Below are positions 31,985 to 43,420 of a stretch of DNA of 64,000 nt, piece by piece. This DNA comes from Ctena decussata (lineage: Eukaryota > Mollusca > Bivalvia > Lucinida > Lucinidae): NCBI GenBank assembly GCA_963989385.1, contig OZ022501.1, positions 83,808,979-83,872,978 on the forward strand, written 5' to 3'. The translations under genes and the position numbers were made by a program. Under the pieces are notes generated by a model. That model was not told the DNA's origin and made no database searches. It saw only the letters and a list, made by a program, of their open reading frames with translations. The first letter of the stretch is position 1; each line of letters opens with the position of its first letter.

Positions 31985-33170
31985 TATTCTATCATGAGGC
32001 TTCTCATTGCAGCTTCGTCATTGTAAATGACCGATTGGAGTCATTTTTAGCAACTAAATAAACTATCTTTGCGTTTCACAAAATATTTTTTTTTTAAATA
32101 AGATTTTGGTCATTTTAGTTGCCTAAAACCAAACTGACCGGTTTCTTTACCGTAAACGTCAATCAAAGGGTAAAAATACAACGTACAGGCCATTCAAAGC
32201 CCCACTTTTGTTTGAATGGCATCGGCGTCGGGTATAACGATAAATGTGACAGTGTCTGACATTCTGAGCCTTATGAAGCTGAAAATCGGAAATGTTGTTT
32301 TTTACATTTTCATATTTATTGGTGCTTCAGAATAGATTTCCAGAAGCACAAAGAAATAGCGCTAAGGTTTACTGCAAAAGCAAACGAAATTCACACTAAC
32401 CCGGTTTTTGTTTTCATTTCACTGATTGGACACAATTTACATATAAAGTTGGATAAACTTTTAAAACTCTGGTTCATGGTATCTCTTTTCAAAGATATAG
32501 ATGAAAACATTCTTAGACAAGGAAAATCTTAAAAAAATATATAATCGGCGCAGATTAAATGGAAGTGTATTGTGTAATATGCTCTAGGTGAAGAGTTGAC
32601 AATACATGTAATTTCATGAATATGAATCAAGTGAGCTATGTCGGTAGGTACCCGCAACCGTAATTTTGACACTGAGTAGCGACAATGACCTATCTCAAGA
32701 TTGAGCTGTCCAATTTGGAATTTAAAAAAGCACCGCGGTCTATCTTGAGATTGACCCGGCTTGACTGGATTCTAAAACAGTTATGATGCAATGTTTGTTG
32801 GTGTGTATTAAACCGAAAGTAGATATCGAAAGTAGCTCTACACTGAAAAAGAACAAAGTTTTGAATATCTGCGTCTGTTTTCGATCAAATTTCCATTGTA
32901 AATTTACTAACAAGAAAAACATTTTGAATTAAACGCATTATTGCTCTATCGGCGCGTATTAGTTTTAATCGTGAGGTATCGCTGCAGGCTTCTCACAATA
33001 GTTTCGTCCTTGCAAAGGTAAGTGATGAGCACACTTTAAACTTATGAAACATCCTTGAATTTCACATAAAAAAGGTTTGAAATTATTTGGGTCATAACTA
33101 AAATGACCCACTTTTGATTTTATCAGCTTGAATAAAATGATAAAAATACAACGTACATGTACAAGCCTGG
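31985..33170. repeat. Direct repeat pair, about 980 bp apart
   Basis: GAGGCTTCTCATTGCAGCTTCGTC (31994) and ATAAAAATACAACGTACA (about 32170) recur as CAGGCTTCTCACAATAGTTTCGTC (32986) and ATAAAAATACAACGTACA (about 33140). The two copies are diverged. The interval contains the inverted partner of 16612-17075. Confidence 0.5.
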
Positions 33171-33500
33171 AAAATAAAAAGATGGGTAATGATCAGTAAT
33201 TAATAAAATCAAATCCTAAATCCCGCTCTCAAAACAATTAGGGAAATAAGCACACCCACACGGAAAATTAACACATAAATTCACGAAAGACACGCACGGT
33301 AAACCGAATGAGCAGCTCTTGTCCAAACATGTGGTCATTCAGCTACCCTAATGAAAAACAGCACCAACATCTATCTTTATCTATTTTATTTATTGCCACA
33401 TTTATTGTCTTGCCCTTGTTAATATTGCATTGCTCGAAATAGTATTGGCTAAATTTTGACATACGAGTCATTTGACCAATGAAGTCTTGTGAAATGTGGA
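32521..33500 (-). repeat. Inverted partner of repeat 16612-17075 with an insert
   Basis: Matching blocks are CGGCGCAGATTAAATGGAAG (complement at 17030), GCTATGTCGGTAGGTACCCG, ACCGCGGTCTATCTTGAGATT and TAAACCGAAAGTAGATATCG. About 500 bp (about 32900-33430) are extra and include a GTGGTCATTCAGCTACC piece of repeat family G. Confidence 0.6.
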
Positions 33501-33957
33501 ACAAAAGTCAAATTATACTTGGCTGCGCCGAGAAAAGTGATGATAAAGAAAATTAAAGACGCCGTTGGAAATGTTGAATCACTCTGTTCAGGTGACGCTT
33601 TGAAATTTATTAGTCAGTGCGCAGAAATCCATTTAATTTAACGTGCATATTTTATGACGTAACTTTTACGTTTCGTGACGTCAATGTCCCACCTCCACAA
33701 GGCTCAAAATGTCAGCCACTGTTCATCAACACATTTTTGATTGATCAGTAAACGCAAAACCTGAGCCGGTTCTCATAATGATAGAGACTTATAATTCACT
33801 GATTGGGGTCAGTTGTAATGTGGACCATATAATCACGGGCGCGGATCATATCGATTCTCACTCTCAAAACACTGAACATAAAATTATTCTCCTTTTCATT
33901 TGAGGATGCATGATCACGCAAATATTCTACACTGCCGGATGGATAAATGCGCGCTTA

Positions 33958-34816
33958 TTATACTCCCGGCATACGAAGTATGACGAGGGGTATACAGCTT
34001 TCGTCCGATGTCCGTTTGGCATGATGATAGATATTGGTCCAAAGTTTAATTCTGTATCACCTCTATTCATGCCTGTGACCTTGAGGTCAAGGTCATGGAC
34101 TTCGACTTTTCATGTTGAAATTTTGCATTTAAGTTATTAAGATCTTATATTATCTAAACTCTTTGTTCAGCTTGGTTTATATGTCCAAAATTTGATTTTG
34201 TACCATCTTTACAAATGCCTGTGACCAGGATGTCAATGTCACTGACATAGACATTTTCATATATGTTTTGTTTTAAGGTTTTGAGATCTCATGTCTTCCA
34301 AATACTGTTTTGGATTTGGTTTATATTTGGTAGATTATAGGTATTGGTCTAAAAAAATCTTTATCATTTCCACACATGCCTTGACTCAAGGTCAAGGTCA
34401 CAGACATGCTTTTCCATGTTAAAGATGTGAGATAAGTTTATGTCATTTGCTTATTTTCCCATCTTCTTCTGTAGGACCTTTTGCTATGTGACTTTGTTTA
34501 CCCCTAGGCAGCAACAGTTTACTCCAACCGGATGCTGCTGTTCACAAGGTCACATACTAAACAGTTTCTTCGATGTACTACTTTATGATGTTTCAGATAT
34601 TCTTTATTGAAACCGTTTGATATATTTCTTGGTTTACTGTTAGCGATCAGAAGATAAGTTGACATCCTCTGTATGCTGCTGCTGTCCAAAGGTCAAGGTC
34701 ACAAACCTTAAGGTTTGTACCTTGTATGTTTTAACATTTTGTGTTTTTATTTTAATATCATTAGGCGATGGCACTGGCCGGGGATATACGTGAGCTCCTG
34801 CTCACTTGCTGTTGTT
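33958..34816 (+). mobile_element. Hairpin-headed element, family d, complete
   Basis: The 5' palindrome TATACTCCCGGCATACGAAG is followed by its inverted copy ending GACGAGGGGTATA, then CGTCCGATGTCCG. The 3' end has the inverted sub-terminal repeat GGCCGGGGATATA, a perfect hairpin GTGAGC-TCCT-GCTCAC, then TTGCTGTTGTT. The core carries TGACCTTGAGGTCAAGGTCA (34076-34095) and further AAGGTCA sites near 34385 and 34690. Confidence 0.7.
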
Positions 34817-34948
34817 ATTATCATTTTTTATGAATAAAAGGTCATAGGTCCTGCGTCCAGGCATCTGGTATGTGACACAGACGTTAGCCCCTTCTTCGGT
34901 GGACTGTCATAGCAGGCAGTATAAGAGAACACGTAAGCCTCTTTGTAA

Positions 34949-35012
34949 AAAAAAAAAAAAAAAAAAAAAACAAGAAAAAAAAAAAAAAAAAAAAAAACAA
35001 GAAAAAAAACGC
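34949..35012. repeat. Poly-A low-complexity tract
   Basis: A runs broken only by CAAG. The minus-strand F-rich open frames here are artefacts. Confidence 0.95.
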
Positions 35013-35440
35013 AATAAGCCTTGTAGATGAAGAATACATTTAGTGGCCAAAGGTTTTTCATCAAATTCCGAATTCCCATGTGCATGCATTTTTCAGTGTG
35101 CAAGGCGAGAAAACTGTACCTGTATATACTAATAGTTCTTTATTGCCTGACTTCAAAGTTGGAACTCTCTGAAACTCAGTGGTATTTTCATTTGTCTAAA
35201 TTTTGGCGACTTTGTCGTCAATGTAAAATATGTTTTTCGAAAATTGTGATCGGCTTTAGACAGCTAAATTTTCATAATATTATACTGTATCTAGTTTGAT
35301 AAATTGTATTTCAATGTCGAATTTATTTCTCTTTAGTTTCATATAAGTTTCATGACGAAAACGTTGGTTTTTGACCGACAGTAGGCTTAGTAAAGAAGTA
35401 AATTTGGAAATGCATGCAAGCCAATGAGAATTTGGAATTT
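35013..35440. other. Unassigned sequence
   Basis: A 90-codon plus-strand frame (35027-35299) shows no recognised domain. Confidence 0.4.
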
Positions 35441-35489
35441 GATGAAATATTTAAGGTGACTAACTGTAGTTATCATTTATAAACTAGTT

Positions 35490-35945
35490 TAATTGGGAAT
35501 AACTCTGAAAGCAGAAGTATAACATAACAAACCATAATAAGAACGATCAACATCTCAAATACAAACAGTTTACCAAAAATTAACTAATCAAAATTTGAAA
35601 AAATGCTAAATTGACACAGGGCCATAACTTTGTCAAAACTATGACAATTGAATCCCCAAATTCACATGCGCATCTTTAGGTTTTGAAAGAACATTTTGCA
35701 CAATTTTAAGTCAGTATGATCAAAGGCCTGGAAGGATCTTCGGAGGAAAGGTTTGAGCCAGCACGAGCTAAAAATCCAAAACTACTTAAAAGATAACCGA
35801 TCAAGCATCCAAAACTACATGCACATCATCATATACAACGAAAGCCTGCAAAAATTTAAATCCATCGGATGAAAGATGTAGGAGATGCAGAGAAAAGATT
35901 TTAGACGGATGAAAGATTGACGGACGGATTACGCACAGATGGCGC
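35490..35945 (-). mobile_element. Degenerate fragment of family e-like element
   Basis: AAATTTGAAAAAATGCTAAATTG and GGGCCATAACTTTGTCAAAA resemble the core of the minus-strand element at 21775-24393, and the block ends in GACGGACGG (complement of the CCGTCCGTC region). No hairpin remains. Confidence 0.45.
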
Positions 35946-36430
35946 ACTGGATTCATTTTTGAAGCCCCGCCCACTACGGCGGCTTACAGAAAGAGACGTT
36001 ACACTGCCTAATGGCATGGAAACTAATCAAAATGTCACACAAAATTCGTCACTTTATTGTTACTGACGTCAGCAGTTAAACTAGCTCTGCAACAGAGATT
36101 TAATGCAGAATAAAGGACAAAAACTTTACATTACCCCTGTAGACAATGACAAAGTTTGGTATTTCACGATGAAATATGTCATGAATTCATATTTCTATAC
36201 AGCTGAAATATAGTTCCGTGTTCTTCACGGAGTAATAAAATTACCGCAGAAAAAATAAAATTTTACAAGCTAAACACTACTCATTATTAGGACGTGATTG
36301 GCAAGATAATCTTCCAGTTTTTGCTAATACTTTTCACAGCTACTAAAATTTTAAAAGTACTTTATCTCTAATTTTACGGCGCTGCAAAGTTGCAGATCAA
36401 GAATAATTTAGTGGTGCTTGTTATAATTTA

Positions 36431-36635
36431 CAGTGCGTCCTACTTATTTGGATAAAAGTAGGGCAAGGGTCTACCCTGCTTGCGGTAGGTGTGGGCGGGG
36501 GTTGTTTGGAAATTTTTCTCTCGTCTATCATTTCTCTTTTCTTTCTCCCTCTCTTTGGAAGACGGCCCGATAAAGACTGAAATACTGTCTCAAAGGGCCC
36601 TTAAATCCAAAACAATCGACCAACCAAATCTTTTT
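36431..36635 (+). mobile_element. SINE family S, plus strand
   Basis: GCGTCCTACTTATTTGG head, GGTGTGGGCGGGGGTTGTTT, a pyrimidine-rich middle, then GACTGAAATACTGTCTCAAA and a CCAAAACAATCGACCAACC tail. The 5' head is shortened. Confidence 0.7.
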
Positions 36636-36729
36636 TTCAGTTTCTTCTCTACGGCGCTTTCTATTTCCATTAAGTTTCATCCAACGCTCATCCTCCTTGC
36701 ATTTTGTGTACTGACCATAATCTACTCAC

Positions 36730-36753
36730 AGAAGCGGTTAACGTTGGCGCCAT
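36730..36753 (-). CDS. Candidate tiny first coding exon with YY1-type start (doubtful)
   Basis: On the minus strand ACAAGATGGCGCC matches a YY1 site overlapping an ATG, a common arrangement at housekeeping-gene starts. The frame reads MAPTLTAS and then meets CT|GTGAGT, a consensus splice donor, after exactly eight codons. Upstream (36754-36800) contains CpG-bearing AACGCAGCGTTTG. No downstream exon on the minus strand was identified, and the nearest coding-like DNA downstream is unrecognisable. Confidence 0.2.
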
Positions 36754-36799
36754 CTTGTTTTCCTCAAACGCTGCGTTTGACATCATAACGTAACATAGC

Positions 36800-38265
36800 G
36801 ACAGAGAGACTGTACAACCTTTATTTCTATTTCTTAATGTTTGATAAATTTCTATTCAAACCAGTCCAATTTTTTGTCGTTACATAGAGAATTCCGTTGA
36901 AATTGATGTATTTTTTAGGTAAAATATGCCTTACCAATCCTCTTCCATAGAACTCCCGCTCTTTCAAAGCTCCTACGGAACTCTTAATTGCAGGCGCGCC
37001 TGCAAGCGAATGCTCGCTTTAACTCCTGGTGGAATACCAGATAATTTAAATCCCTGTATTAGAGGCGGTCCGTAGAAGAAACAGGATCCTGATTTTGGCT
37101 CGATAGTGTGAAAAGCATTCATTGTCTTGTAAACTATATAAGAAGACAGCGATAACATAGATTCTTGCACACCGGATACAAAATGTCATTTTTTTTTTAC
37201 CTGGGATAGAAAATCTTATCTTAACTATGTTATCCCGACCAGGACCGGATGAAAACCACGAGCTGTCGATACATTGGTTTTATAGTAGCTCACGTACCTA
37301 CGTCTTCAAGCGATGTTGGCATTTTAGATCCCATACTCCATTGTGACGTTTCCCGGTTGGCACTCAATTTAATTTGAAGCATGCTGCATTCAAACACTCT
37401 ATTATCTTTAGCACAGCTCCAAGTCCATATTTAGTGGACATACCAACTGCTACATGGCATAGCTTCAATGGCTATCCACAACCCTTGCATGCAGACAGAC
37501 CCACTACCAGAACGGAGAGATCAATTACGCGTCAACCCTCCCACACATGATCCTTTTCTCTGCCTCCTACTTTTACATCTCGTTCAAGCCAATTTAGGTC
37601 TGGCAGCGGCTCAGTTTTGAATGTTTTGAGTTGACACGTAATTGTGTTATAATTATGTTCGTATGCATTCCACTTTAAATCATTATTCCTCTGGGAAACT
37701 CTTCCCAATCTTTTAAGTTGCTTTTTATTTATTTTTGAAGCCGTGTTTTATATTTATTTGAACAAGGCATTCCAAAGAATAAAAAAAATGATAACTAAAG
37801 GGCTATTAACTGTCTAGCCTCCTTTTTTTGTTCAAATCGCAAATCGGCAAGATGTCATTATGGGACCTAATATCCCATGAGCGAATGACAAAAATGTTAG
37901 TGCTCGAATGACAATTATTAAACAGCGACCGGAGTTTTAAAAGCACAGTGATTTTATATTATTTCTGAATTGTAATACAAAGTTTCGACAGCCGGCACAT
38001 GACGTTCCTAGCCTTGCTGGCAGTTCGCGTTGCGCAGAAGTCTCAATGTCTCAAATTTGTCACCAGCGGACATCTTTAAAAGCTCCATAGGAGTGAAAGT
38101 ACCAATAACATCATTTATTTACCAGTACATAAAAGTTTTGGCACACAATTTGAATACTTAGAAAACATCAGCTGCTGATTCTGCCTGAAAATGGATGATC
38201 AGTTGATCTTATTTTTTCTTCTTAATTCATGGATTCAAGATGTAAAATCAGGGAGAGGAATTATT
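36800..38265. other. Unassigned sequence
   Basis: Only short frames; no repeat family recognised. Confidence 0.45.
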
Positions 38266-38269
38266 GAAT

Positions 38270-38442
38270 GTCTACCAGTATTCTGTGCTTGCAATAGGTG
38301 CGGGTGGGGGTTGTTTAGACATTCTTCTCTCGTCTATTCTTTCTCTCTTCTTTCTCCCTCTCTTTGGAAGACGGCCCGAAATAGACTGAAATAATGTCTC
38401 AAAGGGCCGTTAAACCCAAAACAACCAACCAACCAATTGGAA
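38270..38442 (+). mobile_element. SINE family S, plus strand, 5'-truncated
   Basis: TGCTTGCAATAGGTGCGGGT, then pyrimidine-rich DNA, GACTGAAATAATGTCTCAAA, GGGCCGTTAAACCCAAAACA and a (ACCA)n tail. It abuts the end of the transposase relic. Confidence 0.75.
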
Positions 38443-39060
38443 TTCTTCTTTTGACTCTCTTTGAAATAGCCATGTCACCTCGCCACTCTTATGTTGTCCC
38501 TAGATGTTCGTCCACGCAATCATGAATATCTTTGAATAGGTGCTTCCAACAAAAAAGTGCGTGAAGTTTGTCTGGGTTTCAATAGCAACCACTAAGCCGG
38601 CTTCGGCATCCGCTACCATGGAAGCTCTGCCTTGATGTGTCTTCTTAACAGTTTATTCATGTTCTTAGAAAGGTCTTCCTGGTGTCCTTGATATTTGCTT
38701 TCATGGAACATGAAAATAACTGGCATGACTGGTTTTTCTTCGAACATTGTGTGTCTGAACAGGAATGGGGACACGTAGAATGCACCCAAAAAAGAACGTT
38801 GTGTCATAACTGAGCATTAGATTTGGATTCTATATCAAGGCAATTGCTTGAGTTCATCGAACATTGTAACTACAAGATCTGGGACAGTTGAAAGCTTTTA
38901 CACAAAGTTCGACTTTTCTACGCAATATTTCATCGCATTGCGTTTGTTTCGATTTATTTCTCAGCCTGCGATTCAAATTCTTTCATTGCCGACGGTTTTG
39001 TTTGAAAGAAAACGTTTGTTTATTATTAGGAGCAGGTTAAGATTTTCTGGTCCTTTGGTA
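38440..39060 (-). pseudogene. Decayed DDE (MULE-like) transposase
   Basis: Read on the minus strand, pieces in shifting frames form a recognisable order: VPDLVVTMFDELKQLP (about 38900), NPNLMLSYDTTF (about 38830), LGAFYVSPFLFRHTMFEEKP and PVMPVIFMFHESKYQ (38807-38690), VADAEAGLVVAIE (about 38600), CWKHLFKDIHDCVDEH (about 38530). YDTTF-LG-FYVSP-FRH followed by D-E-G-AI and CW-H--DI matches a DDE transposase-type core that I know from invertebrate mobile elements and that looks MULE-like. The aspartates in YDTTF and VADAE would be catalytic candidates. At least one frameshift (between YDTTF and LGAFYV, in a T-run), further frame changes and an in-frame stop before NPN show it is dead. No TIRs were located. 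The family name is the uncertain part. Confidence 0.5.
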
Positions 39061-39064
39061 TCAT

Positions 39065-39905
39065 TCAGTTCATTTCGAGTCAGTTTGAAAATATAGGTCC
39101 GCTTAAGCCGGTGCTAGCAGCCGTGGCCTGTGCTGCACAATTCATTACTGGTCATGAACAGACTAATGATTTGGGTACATTTAAACCGAGTCTGGTATTT
39201 TCCTTTCTTTAGTGTATTTCTTGCTTCCAAAAGATCTTAATATTCAGAACTTATTAGAAATCGAATCGTTACCAAAATAATCTATTAAAAGTGATCCTTC
39301 TTCGCTTCTCACCAAAACCGCTTTTCTAAGCCAAAATGGCGTATTAGAAGAGGCGATCCTTCTGTGCTTCTCATAAAAAAAAATCTAAATCGCTTGGTTT
39401 GTCCCTCTTATATTGCTATATGAAAATATGTCATTTTAACATCTTAATTAACCTGCTAGCTCTGGGAGTTTCGTTGTTCCCAGGTTTACGCATTTGTGTC
39501 CATCGGCTCTCAAGTCTCATGGTTTTGACGGGTTAAGAATAAATTTATTCTTCCGGCTATGGGTCTGAATGGCAGATAATTTTCCATTTTTGTTTAAATA
39601 TAATAGAGCCTTCTCTACCGTCAAACTCTGATGAAAGTCTTGTTCAGTCACACGCATTGATCAAGATCTCTTGAAATTGTTAACTGCTACCGTGCAATTT
39701 TAGAAGGGATGGAATGTCAAGATTACGGACGTCATATATATGTAAGATGGAATTTCGCGACGTTTCGTCCCGCCCCGTATTTGCCCTTTAAAGGCCAAGA
39801 TGGGCCTTGTCTCGTCCCGTGTCGTTGCCCCAGGTTTTACCGTTGGAAATCCGGGATTTATCTTGTCCAGCCCACGTACCGTTTTCCCGTGTTTTAGTAC
39901 TGACC
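39065..39905. other. Unassigned sequence
   Basis: No supported feature. A GC-richer stretch at about 39755-39895 (CGTCCCGCCCCGTATTTGCC) has an open frame of 62 codons without recognised content. Confidence 0.4.
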
Positions 39906-40024
39906 TTACCGAATGAACAAAACTTTCCCAGACAGGTGGTCATTCAGCTTCCATAACAGAAAACATTCACACTTGAAGTGAACGAAAGCATCAACATGAA
40001 CAACAAACAAATAACAGTAACATT

Positions 40025-40262
40025 TGAGCCGCGACACGAGGAAACCAACAATGTGGTTGTGCGCCCAGCGCAGACTCAGATCAGTTTGGGCATTTAACAT
40101 GTTTGATCTGACTCCTCGCTAAGCGCTTAAAGGGTAGCTAAGGGTCTAGGCTAGCTCCATGCGGACAGTGAAGACTCTGATCAGACTGGGCGGATGCCCA
40201 GGCTGATCTGAATCTGCACTGGGCGCACAACCACATTGTTGGTTTTGTCGTGTCGCGGCTCA
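40025..40262. mobile_element. Palindromic MITE, family 1, copy 5
   Basis: TGAGCCGCGACACGAGGAAA at the left and TTTTGTCGTGTCGCGGCTCA at the right. It is inserted within repeat family G: the neighbouring copy at about 40395 runs uninterrupted through the equivalent TAACACTTATTTTTACC junction. Confidence 0.92.
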
Positions 40263-40606
40263 TTTATTTTTTTACCTATTATCTATTTTACATTAGAAAA
40301 CAAAATAGATAACAAAGTGGGCAGCCATACGTATTGCTATAGGACGACCAAACAAGCGGACATAAGCATCAACATGAACAACAAATGAGTAGCACTAACA
40401 CTTATTTTTACCTATTTTCTATTTTACATAACAAAACAGGTAACAAAGTGGGCAGGTATACGTATTGCTTTAGGACGACAAAACAAGCGGACATATGCAT
40501 TAAGTAGCATTGAGGAACCACAACTGATATAATACCGCCAGGAAACTAAAAGTGGTGAAAGTACGGAAATCATAAGTTCGAACTCGTAAGTTATTTTAAC
40601 ATTGAC

Positions 40607-40700
40607 AACTCCGGAATACAATGTATCTCAGATACTATTAGTTTGAGTACTAAACTCCGGAATACAATGTATCTTAGATACTATTATTTTTAGTACTAGC
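40607..40700. repeat. Tandem duplication, about 46-bp unit
   Basis: AACTCCGGAATACAATGTAT starts at 40607 and 40653, followed each time by CTYAGATACTATTA. Confidence 0.85.
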
Positions 40701-41317
40701 GAGGGATGGGGATAAGCGGGCTTAAGATAGTTTTAGTTGTTCTTAACTGTTGCTTAAAGTACTTCTGGTTGCTCTTGGAGGACCTCAATTATTTTTATTT
40801 ATTGGATCCGAATCCTCGCCTTTAGCGTTCGCAAAGGCCCAACACAAACGTAGAAAATGTCATTCACATAAAAAATAAGAACAACAAAAGCAACATTATA
40901 GACAACAAGAAAAATTACACGAAACACATTAAACAGCTATTTTTACCTATTATCTGTTTTTATTTACAAAAAAAAAAAAACAATAGGGAGAAGTGGGCAG
41001 GGAGCTATACAGGTGACCACACTGCTTGCAGATTACAGACAACCGCAAGATCAACAATAAGGAACCACAACAGCAGTGCCGCCTTGGAAAGGCCAGTAAT
41101 AAATAAATGATGGGGAAGTGGTTCGGCTTCAGTTTGTTTTTAAAAAGGTAAAGGTTTCCTATAGCAAATTGGCCACAGTGGAAGTTGTGCCTAGAGGCCT
41201 ACTGTACTTGGGCACTGCATACAAATGCATTTGTATCCTTTTCTGCCTAATCTTTCTCTGTTTCGAAACAGATTTTCCATTTATTGATGGGTTGACAAAG
41301 TCAGTTTTTTAGCCACC

Positions 41318-41412
41318 AGGTAGCTCCTCTCGAGTTGAACTCGGTACCTTCCGGCGACTTTTTGCACCATAACCGAATCACTTTAACTATAAGACCATTG
41401 CGATACTCACTG
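41318..41412 (-). mobile_element. tRNA-like SINE head remnant (weak)
   Basis: The complement contains CTTATAGTTAAAGTGATTCG and a B-box-like GAGTTCAACTC about 40 bp later. No clear body or tail follows. Confidence 0.3.
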
Positions 41413-41560
41413 GTTTTTCTGGATCCAAACCCTCGCCCTCTATTTCTGCAATGGTTCAAAACATTTAGTTAGCTGTTTGGTCCGCATGAAGGTTCCCTAA
41501 TCTACGAGTCATCAAATGAAACAAAAGAAAATCATAGATAAAAGCTATGATGAATCAAAG
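41413..41560. repeat. Repeat family G, 3' part
   Basis: GGTTCAAAACATTTAGTTAG and TTTGGTCCGCATGA match 43330-43375 (GGTACAAAACATTTAGTTGG, TTCGGTTCGCATGA). Confidence 0.55.
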
Positions 41561-41797
41561 GCACGGACTAGACATCAATAACGTTTTGTGACCTTTGGAG
41601 ATCCCTGGGGTGTCGAACAACACAGCTAAAATACCGAAGCACCGAAGCAAAGGTAATCCACCAGTTGTTATCCGGCAAAGCAAAACAGACAAGATTAACC
41701 GGTTTCACCAATTAAGTTAATACAGACGGTTTCAGAGCGGTTTTTCTGTTCCGGTTTCTCAGTGATTTTTGCTCACTTTATATGTTATTGGCATTTT

Positions 41798-42140
41798 TAT
41801 GCCTCCTGCTTTGAAACAGTTGGTGGGGCATATTGCTTTTGGCTTGTCCGTCCGTCTATCAACTCGCCCGTCCCTCCGTGCGTCACACTTTTTATTACTT
41901 CCTATGGTCTTGAAATTTCACATATGTATGCTTCAAGGAAAAGTATTGAAATTTATAGCCCTTTTTGAAGTAATGCCTATTTGAAAACAAATGAGAAGAA
42001 AATCTTGTTAGTAAGATATCTAAAGAAATATTTGAGGTTTGGACTTGATATTTGGTATACTAATCAAGTATGAGGTAAATTGCCTTATTAACTTTTGGGA
42101 GGATTCCGTAAAATGTTTATGGAATTATGACCCTTGTTTG
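41798..42140 (+). mobile_element. Hairpin-headed element, family f, 5' fragment
   Basis: The 5' palindrome TTATGCCTCCTGCTTTGAAA continues with CAGTTGGTGGGGCATA, then GTCCGTCCGTCTATC and core text with CTTTTGGGAGGATTCC. No 3' hairpin was found. Confidence 0.6.
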
Positions 42141-42278
42141 AATTTGGCATTTTTCTAACTTTGTAACTTGACATAGGAAGCTGATTGTTCTGTATAATAG
42201 TAGCCATTGGTAAGTTAAGTACTTTAATACAAAATAGGTAAGTGCATTTACGTACAGTTATCCCTGACAGACAGTTTC

Positions 42279-42361
42279 CATATTTCACCCACGTCACCAA
42301 ACGAGAAACGGCAGGACAGATTTTTTTCATATTTCACCCACGTCACCAAACGAGAAACGGG
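42279..42361. repeat. Tandem duplication, about 49-bp unit
   Basis: CATATTTCACCCACGTCACC begins at 42279 and 42328, each followed by AAACGAGAAACGG. Confidence 0.9.
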
Positions 42362-42384
42362 AGGTACTCACAATACTAGCTTAG

Positions 42385-42570
42385 CAAAATATAATTATAT
42401 TAGCCACACAAGTGGGTAACAAGCTGGACTATCAGTACAGGGGTCGCAGGTTCGATCCCCGACCCTCCGATATTTTGGATGAGACTTAAAACCGAGGTCT
42501 TGTCTCTGTATGACCTAGGTCCCCTTTCACGTTAAATTCGAGTTCACTCACTTATAAAGGCACACAAAAC
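42385..42570 (+). mobile_element. tRNA-derived SINE, family T3
   Basis: B-box GGTTCGATCCCC at about 42450, preceded by GTGGGTAACAAGC. The body GATGAGACTTAAAACCGAGG ... CCCCTTTCACGTTAAATTCG is like a repeat with GATGAGACGTTAAACCGAGG that I associate with mollusc genomes. Confidence 0.55.
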
Positions 42571-42989
42571 CATAAATGAGTTCCTGCAAGAGCAATGAAA
42601 ACATTCATAAGACCTATAGATAGTTTAGGCTGCTAGAGCCTAATCAGTAAGCCTTAACCTCTAATGGCCTGGCTTTGAAGGGCGAAGGAAAAATGTGCAT
42701 AAAATCAATGTTGTCAATTAGCAAACATGCAGTTGATTCAAGAAAAACAGTCTAGCATATGAACCTACCAAATTGTTAATTCCGATGCTGATCTTATAGG
42801 ATAAAAAGTAAAATACAAATAACTGCTCTATGGTTGATGTTATAGGCTGCCACACGACACTAGTTGCGGCAGTTGCAAATAAAAGTCATAAATGCCTTCC
42901 TTACAGAGCAATGAAAACATCCATAAGACAGAGGCTGGGTCAGACTTTGTAGTTTCGGCTGCTTAAGCCTTATCATAAAAGTAAAAAGT

Positions 42990-43420
42990 ATGCAAAAGTA
43001 ATAAGTATGCAAAGACCAGGAACTGAAACAATCAAAATCCAAATCCAGCCCTCAAACCATAGTTGGAAACAACTAAGATTACAAATAATCAAGATACAGA
43101 GAACATATGGCCAACCGAGTGAGCAGCTTGTTCCCAAAAGGTGGCCACTCAGCAACCCAAACCGAACCAAAAATAATAAGAACATACATAAGGTAAAACA
43201 TCACAAAAACTCTGACACCAAAAACAGGCAACAGAGAACCACAACAGAACTACCACCTTGGAACGGTCAGTAATGAATTACTGGGGGGCTTAAATCGATT
43301 TTACAGGCCCAACCTCACCCTCAGTTTCCGAAGTGGTACAAAACATTTAGTTGGTTGTTCGGTTCGCATGATAACCCTCTAACTCGTCAATGAATCATCA
43401 CGGTAAACACATAAATCAAA
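42990..43420. repeat. Repeat family G, long fragment
   Basis: GAGCAGCTTGTTCCCAAAAG, GGTGGCCACTCAGCAACCC, GAACCACAACAGAACTACCA, GGTCAGTAATGAATTACTGG and ACAAAACATTTAGTTGGTTG are in the same order as the dispersed copies. Confidence 0.5.

Larger units (their letters stand above)
39906..41115. repeat. Interspersed repeat family G, two to three partial copies
   Basis: GGTGGTCATTCAGCTTCC, AGCATCAACATGAACAACAAA, TTTTTACCTATTATCTATTTTACAT-type and AACAAAGTGGGCAG blocks recur at about 39930-40310, 40365-40480 and 40855-41000. They are followed by GAACCACAAC ... GGTCAGTAAT-like ends. A MITE (40025-40262) interrupts the first copy. Related fragments are at 13010, 33295, 41410 and 42990. Confidence 0.55.

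Noticed and set aside
31985..33170. LTR pair of a retrotransposon
   Set aside because: The direct repeats are short, patchy and diverged, with no TG...CA ends, primer-binding site or polyprotein between them.
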